A stretch of 64,000 nt of DNA, taken from contig NC_067312.1 in assembly GCF_020740795.1 (NCBI RefSeq), positions 64,066,905 to 64,130,904 on the forward strand, given 5' to 3'. The position numbers and the translations under genes are program-made. Source of the stretch: Apus apus (lineage: Eukaryota; Chordata; Aves; Apodiformes; Apodidae). Below are positions 56,001 through 64,000 of this stretch, piece after piece. The notes under the pieces were generated by a model. The model was not told the origin of the DNA. It did no database searches and worked only from the letters and a program-made list of their open reading frames with translations. How positions within the stretch are numbered: position 1 is the stretch's first letter; the number at the start of each line of letters is the position of its first letter.

Positions 56001-59000
56001 CCAGACTTTAAAAGCAGGTCCTAAGGAATGTGAGCACTATGGAAATGACACCAAAGATTAGCCATGCTAATGAGAATCGCCCACATTAGCATTCACCTTT
56101 CCAGAGGCTGCTGTTTCAGCAGTTATTGCTCCAGGTTTCCACAAAGTCAACCAAAAAAACCCTACTAGATTGGTACTTCAGGCTTAAGCACAAGATCATT
56201 AATGAGTAACTACAAAATCAGCAGGCTCCTGGGTTATTAATAAACAACACTTCCCCCTTCTAAGTGGAGTGGAAGCTGACAATACAGTACCCATTCACAC
56301 CAGAGCTGCTCCTGCCATGTTCCTCCTCCACTTGCTCTCACTTCCTATGATCACTACAGGTACGGTAAATTGGCTCCCTTCCATAAAGTCCGCACACCCT
56401 AAAATAGCCATCACTTCACCTTTCACAGGTTCATGAACACTGATTCTTCCTCCCCGGCAGTCCCCAGAAAAAACACAGCCTGTGCTTTTCATACATGCTT
56501 TGCAGACTAAAAAGCTCAAAGGCTTTTCCAAAGTTGCAAGACTACTGCACTTATGGTAAAGAACTGGCATATTTTATCACTTCCAGGTTTATTTATTAGC
56601 AATAAAACCTTTCTGCATTGGCTTGTCAGCTGTATTGTTTGCTGAAGTGGGACTGAAAATCTGCTTGCTTTACAATTATGGCACAGCCTCTGCACAGAGG
56701 CACAATGCCAAGGACTTCAGACCATGCTGGACCCATAGTAGGCATAATTCACTCACCCTACAGAGTGAATGAGTCAGCCCAGCAGTAACGGGAGGATGCT
56801 CTGCAGAACCACACAGCCAGGCAGCATCCAGCCCCTGCTGATGTCACAGCCTGTCATGGTTAATCCATCCACACAACCAACCAGCATGAGACATGCGCAA
56901 AATGAAGGACCGGTATGAATTTTTGTGGATTAGGAAAAAACTGGCTTCAAAAATGCAAATACAGTATCTGTTACTTATCGGAAATCACTGCCTCTTCTAC
57001 AAACCATCCAGGAGACTGCGCATTCAGCTGAATCTTTATTTTTTTAAATACCTAAAAATAGAACTGCCTTTGATTTCTACAGCATTTTAATTAGCTTCTT
57101 TGCTCTTCGAAAGAAGTGTTATTTAATTTCTACCTTGCAAGGCCACTCACAAAATCCTTGTGATTTGGCTTAAATGCAGACACACAGAAGTGCAAGAAAA
57201 CAATGAATGCTTTCAAGCTGATGCTAATCACAGCCTATGATTTTCCATTTCTTACTCAGCCTGCTTTTGTGAGCAGTGTGTCAGTTCTTCTTTCAGCAAT
57301 GAACGAGCTGTGTGTGGGGGGAAGAGAGAGAGAGGCAGACAAAGCATCACCAGCTTCCTGTGCCGAGGTGAGTTAGCTTGCTAGGAAAATATTGTTAGAT
57401 TGTTGTGTCTCTTCCCCCCCACAGCCCCTTTTTAAAACAAATTCAAGATGTAAAAGGGGAAACAGCATAGCAATTTAGGCAAAGGCAGAAGGTATTTTAG
57501 TATCTGGCCTCTCCAGAGGTGCAAAAATACCCAATCAGAGCAGGTAGTCAGGAATAATTTAGACTGTTGCGAGATTTTGTTGTGATCCTTTGTTGAGATC
57601 TGTTGTATAGACATCTGTTAATTAAAGGAAGTAATCAAATAATGAAAAGGCAAATCCAATAGCAAGAAATGCACTCTGGCTGATTCTTGACTACAAACTC
57701 AAAACCTCACTCAGTGAGGGTAGTCTCAGTCACTGTATGTGAGATGTGCTGCTATAGGACACATTTCTTCCTTTCTGACAGAGTTTGATATGTGAAAGTG
57801 ATTTCCTCCTGCACAGCACATGGCTACAAATAAAATGTTCATTGTGGTTTTATGCTGTCCTTGACTGTGGAACTCCAAATAATGTCATTTATCAGCAAAA
57901 GTTTTTGAAATAGGGGATAGGGAGACTAAATCCGTAATCAAGATTAAAGGGTTACTTTTCAGATACACAAGCAAGAGGAATGATGACTGAGTGCTAAAAC
58001 TAGCTTGCTTCAAGCACATAACTCCTCTTGGCACTGGCTGGGAAAGTTGTCACTAAACTTTTCTTTCCAAGCAGCAGCAGAATATTTCCCTGTATGCATC
58101 CAGCATTCTAACTCATGCACCTAGGCTAATGCTGTACCTTCAGTAACAAGACTCCATGGTATATAACTTACTTACTAGTTTTATTTCACAGTACTGCTAT
58201 TGCCCCTCCTGCATTTTCACATCTTTACTTTGTTTATGCTCCTTCTGCTCTTTTGTCTGTTAGCTGTATGCTGAAATATAGTCCAAATGTATGTGAATCT
58301 AGCTATAGCACAGGACATAGCTTATTTACTACTGAGAACTATCACAAGCAGTTGGAATTATTGCCCTCCCTGCTCTTAAATATGCAACAAGAAACAAATT
58401 CAACAATGCTCTATTTAGTCTGTCATGTTCATCTTGTAAGCATTCAGGTTGCTCTTAGGTTCCATCCACATGATGTAAATGGAGCTGAAATCTCGCATTA
58501 ATGCACAATGTGCTACTTTTCCCAGGTATTCAACTTTTTCCATCTTATGTTTCTCAAAACATCTGTGAGATCTGTATTGAGGACCACGTGATGGGACAAG
58601 TAAAAAATTGTTTAGGGAAAGAAACACATGGAGGTATATACTGAAAGTGTGAAGATTTGTGGCTAGACTTCTCAGCAGATGTAATTTTCTAATGTCTGAA
58701 GTACAGACAGCTTCTAAGTCCACCTGCTCCTGGATCTATTTGCATGGCAGATGTATCTTCAGGTGTGTCTTTCTGTATGGATTCTTGCTTGCCCACCGGC
58801 AACTGTATGTCTACCTTGAATATATCATTTATCTGCAAAATGAAAAATAGAAAATGTTCTTCTTTAAATAATACTGAGTCAATTTCCTAGTCTACTGATG
58901 TTTAGTAAGTTATGACAGTAAAAAGGCACAACTCATCTGTCATCCACTGTCTTGTGAATTTTTGAGATGAGTGGTTTCCAAATTTTTCAGAACTGACAAA

Positions 59001-62000
59001 TGAGCACTATAACCCAACCTAGAAAGAGCAGTTCTTTAAATGGCATCTCAGGGTCTGCTCTTGCTGTTGGATGTACAATATAACAAAACTTCTTACAACT
59101 AAAGAGGAAAAGCTAACCAATTGCATTTATAGACAGTTTTCTGTGAGATTAAAACCTACATGTCTCCACACTGAGAGCTGATAATTTTATTCTGAACCTG
59201 GTTTGGCATTATAATTTAGGCTAGTGATGTACTATGTACTAAATATGACGTTGATAGTTCTTCCACTCCATAGTCTTCATGTTTATGTATAGCCCCTTTT
59301 TCTTCTTTCATCCCCCATCCCAAACAACTTCTACTAATATGACAAGTATCTCCTTTTTCAGTATAAATGTGCATTATATTCTGTGCTTCCAAAGAAAGAA
59401 AATTTACCTCACAATGCAGTAAGAAACATGCTGTTTTCTTTGCACACAGAAATGGGGTTTGAATATCCAGTTAAGATCACATAGGAATGTAAGGAATGGG
59501 TGAAGAAGCTTCAGTATTCCTGAGAGACTATCCTTGTTGCTGTAAATTTGCCTCTGAGATTTAGAATTATCACTAATAATGTTCATCCCAAATCAACCAA
59601 TAAGCAGGCTTTGGTTCTGCAGTTCTGGTTGTTTACGGATGAAACAACAGGCAGTTTTGTTTATAAGGCAGACAAGCTCAGACATTTGGTACTCAGTGGC
59701 AGGTGAAGGTGTGTAAAGTTTTCCTTGACATAAGATTCCTCAGCCAAGACTCCTCCATAATGTATTTTCATAAAAATCCTCTTTTGAAGGATAAAATTCC
59801 ATTAATGACAATGGACAGCTCAACACTGTGAGCTGGGACTGTTCTGTACACTGGCAATCTAATACCATTTAACAGAGTAGTAGAGTATTTTTTTTTGTCT
59901 AATAGAAGTATGTATATAAACCCTCTGAAACTGTTAAAGCTTAAGTCAGGACTGCACTTCCAGTTGATCTCCACATAGTGCTACCAGCTCTATCAGAAAG
60001 GAATAGGAGGGATGAGTAAGAAGGCAGAGATTACCAGTCCCTGTAATTTAATGATTTTAAGCTTATCTTCTACCTGTGATTACATTCTACATGACACAGT
60101 TTTTTTCCAGTATTACTATTTATGTTATCTTACTGTAAACACTACTGGAGTAATATCATTGGACAGATCCAAACTATATCATGAAAGAATTTATAATCTA
60201 CTCTTGTAGATAGCTGTGCTCTGGTGGAGTTGTGCCACTGTGTGCTGATAAGCAATCTGTTGTGGAACTACTGCAGCTATGGTAAGTGCTAATCAATTGG
60301 TTCTCTGTTTGCAGCAGGAAACAGAAGGAAGGATGCATAGTAAAGGATGGTCTTACTCAGTTTTGAATACATAAATTTGCTATTACATTTATACTATGTA
60401 CTTTTGAAGATTTGATGTTACCGATTATAGCCCAGTAAGCAGACACTTATAACTTTCTCTCTACAACTGATTTAGCATTCTTTAATATCCGAAACAATGC
60501 TGTGAATTGTTCTGAAATCCTCAAGTAAATGTGCCAACAAAGCCAAATGTATTTTCTCTCTTTTCATTAATATCCTCAGGTAGAATTCACTTTTAACTTT
60601 TTTCCAGTTCTTAATCCAGTACATATTAGGCATCTGTTCATATGGATAAATAGTAAGTCACGCAAACGAAATTAATCTGTATATAAATTACTAGTCAATG
60701 GTATTTTTTTAAGTAGTTTCTATTCTTAAAGATGTGTGTTTCATTGTAGCATGTATTTTTGTTATTTTAGCCAAATACTATTGTTTCTGAAATATACAAC
60801 TGAGCATTTGACACGGAAAGGCAGTCCTTTTAGAACTTAGTCCTGCTTTGTTAGCATCAGTGGAACTCAGCCAGGACACCAGGAGCTGCCCACTCAGAAA
60901 TTATTATTGGACTGAAGCCTTGATAAATGGCTTCATTAGAGGTGAACTAGCATTCCTATAATTAAAGCACTGGTGAACCTTCTGCTGTCAATATTTCTGT
61001 ATGTCAAGTAAAGTTTGTTCATCATAAAATGTAGTTTCTTCAAAACTAGATTATTTTCACAACTTCTCAAAACAAAATAAGAGACTGCTTCATTTTGTCC
61101 CTTCTTCCCCCAAGTGGAATTGTCCTGTTCAGAGATCACTTGAATGGTGTTGTGTCTAACTAGTGTTCACATATTTCAGAATCATAATTTGAAATTTATT
61201 TCCTTTAACATTTCAGAAAGTGCTATTTTTAGGCTAGCTTCAGGCCAACTCTATTTGGTCAGAGCCAAGTGATAATCTGAAAATCCCGTGATATTCTTAG
61301 GAGCCTTAGGATACTGGGAAAAGTCCTGATAAACGCAGGGAGGTCTCTTCCAAAAAAATGATAATTTGTGAAAAATCCACTTATTCTGCAAATTTGAGGA
61401 CTGCATAATACTAGAAGTTGTAGAGTTTCCAAATACTGGAAACACATGGTAAAGGAGAACAAAGCACGCAAGCATACTTTGGTTCTGTAGCAGCTGGCAG
61501 GCACATTTTAAGATGTCATTACAGAAGACAGCTTTTGGTTCTATGAATCAGGTAGTAAAATGGACAAAAGGACCAATTTGTGAGACCAATTTTAAGTCAC
61601 ATTATCTTCAGGAAAGAAATGCCGCAGCATGAAAAGAAATTAACAGGAGCAATAAAGCCTCTTCTATTTTGTGGTGCACAAGACCAAAGATACACCGTCT
61701 TACAACCTGCAGTGTGCAAAATTCATTATGCAGATTAAGTGCACCACTGCCTCCCTTTTACTCAAAGAGCTAGCTATCTTGGGACTGGAAAAGGGACAGA
61801 AATGCTTGACAAGACTTTCAACAGGAAAGTGTCAAGAAAGAGAATTTTCTTAAGACTTAAATTATCTTCCTTAGTTTTTGGGATTAGAATGTCACAAATA
61901 CTGTCACCAAGTTTGAGTTCTTGGTAACAGCCAGAAGTTTTAATAATTCATCACTAGTTTAGCATCACAGAGGTGAGATGTGCTTCCTAATGTTCCACCC

Positions 62001-62052
62001 TCATGTTGGTATTCTGACTTTCATTTTTCATAATTTTGATGTTTTCTTTTTA

Positions 62053-62365
62053 TTAATGAAGAGCAGCAAGGAACTTTTGAGTGGGATAAAAGATGATGTT
62101 GGAATCCAGCCCTCTGTAAACATGCTTGTGCCCTGCAACCCCCTGCAAGCCCTCCTTCTGGCAGGGAAGGAGGAACAATCTTTGTCTATCTTGCAACACA
62201 GCCTTTTCCAGGCCTTGCACCTCCCACTTCAGATTCTCATTCTCTGCATGTTTGTCTTCTTCCTTGGCTGAGGAACATACACATCTCCTCATCCGTTAGC
62301 TTGTGAGCCAACTGAATGCAGTTCCTGCAAGTCCTGGCCTTGTGCCCAATCTGTTGACCTGCACT
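62053..62365 (-). mobile_element. Possible degenerate retroelement ORF fragment
   Basis: On the minus strand one frame reads RTCRNCIQLAHKLTDEEM (about 62270-62330), and another, starting where it fades, carries a charged helix (ENENLKWEVQGLEKAVL). A CxxC followed by a coiled-coil-like helix recalls short ORFs of avian retroelements, but I cannot name a family. The switch of frame suggests a decayed copy. Confidence 0.25.
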
Positions 62366-64000
62366 GCTTAGTAACCATTAAGAATTACCTATCACCTTTG
62401 TCGAGAGGGGGAGATGTAAGATCATTTGTCATTTGCATTTATCCAAACAGCTAAGGTAACAGAGAGGGGACCTGGTCATTAATATAACTCATGAACAATG
62501 AGCAGAAAGTCAGTCTTTGTCCTGCTGATTTGCCTACATTTTACAGTCTTCACTTTACACAGAAGCAACAGAGATCTTGTGATCTCAATGTGCTGACGTG
62601 TAGGAACAGAACTCTGACCTCCAGCACTCCCATCCTGTTCTCTGAGCAGAACAGTGCTTCAGTGCTTATTTCAGACTGCAAAATGCACAAATCTCAGGCA
62701 AGACTGCAGTTCTATTCTTCCACCTTGAATATATAAAATTAAAAGCTAATGCTATATAAAGATGTATAAACCAGATCAAATCTCAGATGAGAAGCAGCTT
62801 CAAAGGTCAGAAGTGTGCTAGCTTGAACTCAGCATAATTTTTGGATCAGTGTTAGTTAATTAATAATCTTACCCATTATTTAAACTCAAATCCTCAGTGA
62901 TTGCTGCATATACATCCAAGTTTTCAGAGCACTACAAGTGACAACACACTACCAAGCAGCAAGCTCAAGATTTCATAACTACCCATTCTTCCCTTTAGGA
63001 ATATTTAGCTAATAATTACCCTTTATGCAAATAGAGCAATGCCTGGCTGAAGACTTTCATTCATTCCAACGTGCAAAAACAGAGCTGAACATTCCTGTCA
63101 AAAAGCTACCCAGGTAAGACATCTGCCTCCCCTCCCACACCCCTGAACTCAGGTTTATTTGCTCTTTGCCTGTTTTCAAAAGTACAAAACTGCCTTTTTT
63201 TCAGATATTTTGCACACTGGTGTTGCCTTTTCAGTTTGGTCATTATTCTGTCCTTCATAAATATTAATTATAAGATACTGGGCAAAGTTTTGTAAAACAC
63301 GTAGTTTGGAAATTGCTATGGAAATTGTTGTTTGCAGTTGGTACGAAATTTCTCTTTCCTGCAAACCCTGGTCTAACAGTTCAAGACCAGCTATTTGGCT
63401 AGTTTTAATTTGTGATTAAGAGAAGTAGCCTACATTAAGCTTATCTCATTCTCCAGGTATTAAATTATTATTAAAAATGAGCATTTTTTAAATTTATTAA
63501 ATATGAAAATGGGTTTCCAAAATATTGACCTTATTGGGTGCAGTAAATGTACCAGAGAAAGCAACAGGAAAAAACATGAGAATGGGACACAAACTTGTTT
63601 TTCTCTACAACAGCTTAACATGACTAAACAAAGTCTAGCAAAAACACATGGCAGAAAAAAAGAGCTTAGTTTAGCTTTGTGACTGATGACTAAGGTCTTG
63701 AAAAGCTGTCTTGAAAGATTTTAAAAAAACCAAAACAGACTTTCACTTTGGTTCAGCTACCTTTCCAAAATCAAGAAGACTGATTTTTAGGAATGTTCTT
63801 TGACCCTACACAAAATGTCATTTTAGTGGTTATGCCCTGAGACAGTCCAGAAGAATAACACTGCCTCGCCTTCCAGTGCATGCCAGCATTTTGACCAGTA
63901 CGTTCTGAAACCCCTGAACAAAACCAGTCCCGGGAGAACCAGTGAAACTACTTAATAATTTTCAAGGTCTGATCTTTCCTAAGGATGATCTGATGTGCCA

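Larger units (their letters stand above)
50540..64000. other. Region right of IDUA exon 3: no gene recognised
   Basis: Probably IDUA intron 2, at least in part. I looked on the minus strand for the conserved exon 2 (the WDQQLNLAYVGAVPH region in human) and did not find it. I also looked on the plus strand for the large SLC26A1 exons and saw none. What is present: two CR1 fragments (50.2 and 52.9 kb), a T-rich tract at 53472-53497, a degenerate retroelement-like segment at 62.05-62.36 kb, and a few protein-like frames discussed in the findings. The rest is A/T-rich without recognisable content. Confidence 0.45.

Overview
This is vertebrate nuclear DNA, most likely from a bird. Protein-coding exons are short (48-411 bp) and split by long introns with GT/AG splice sites. 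The interspersed repeats are 3' ends of CR1 LINEs, including the avian-type tail that ends in ATTCTATG units, plus one avian endogenous-retrovirus LTR-like element. The order or species cannot be told from the window.

Three genes are recognised. (1) 273-11117, minus strand: exons 1-11 of PDE6B, the rod cGMP phosphodiesterase beta catalytic subunit (both GAF domains, 470 codons); the catalytic-domain exons lie beyond the left edge. (2) 25.6-32.65 kb, plus strand: a complete six-exon gene for purpurin (RBP4-like retinal lipocalin), 196 aa, with a TATA-type promoter carrying CRX-like sites. (3) 39482-50088, minus strand: exons 3-14 of IDUA (lysosomal alpha-L-iduronidase), both catalytic glutamates present; exons 1-2 were not found and should lie to the right.

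The rest is non-coding as far as I can see: the 14-kb head-to-head spacer between PDE6B and purpurin (with an LTR-like element at 18.8-19.65 kb and some palindromic candidate regulatory sites), the 6.8-kb spacer between purpurin and the 3' end of IDUA, and about 14 kb right of IDUA exon 3, which I read as IDUA intron 2 and possibly upstream DNA.

The combination PDE6B + IDUA matches human 4p16.3, where both genes sit a few hundred kb apart. The head-to-head pair PDE6B/purpurin repeats the head-to-head pair PDE6C/RBP4 of human 10q23, so the window looks like one half of an ancient duplicated block in which a phosphodiesterase and a retinol-binding lipocalin have stayed adjacent. Functionally, PDE6B (phototransduction in rods) and purpurin (retinoid carrier secreted by photoreceptors) are both photoreceptor genes; IDUA is a housekeeping lysosomal enzyme.
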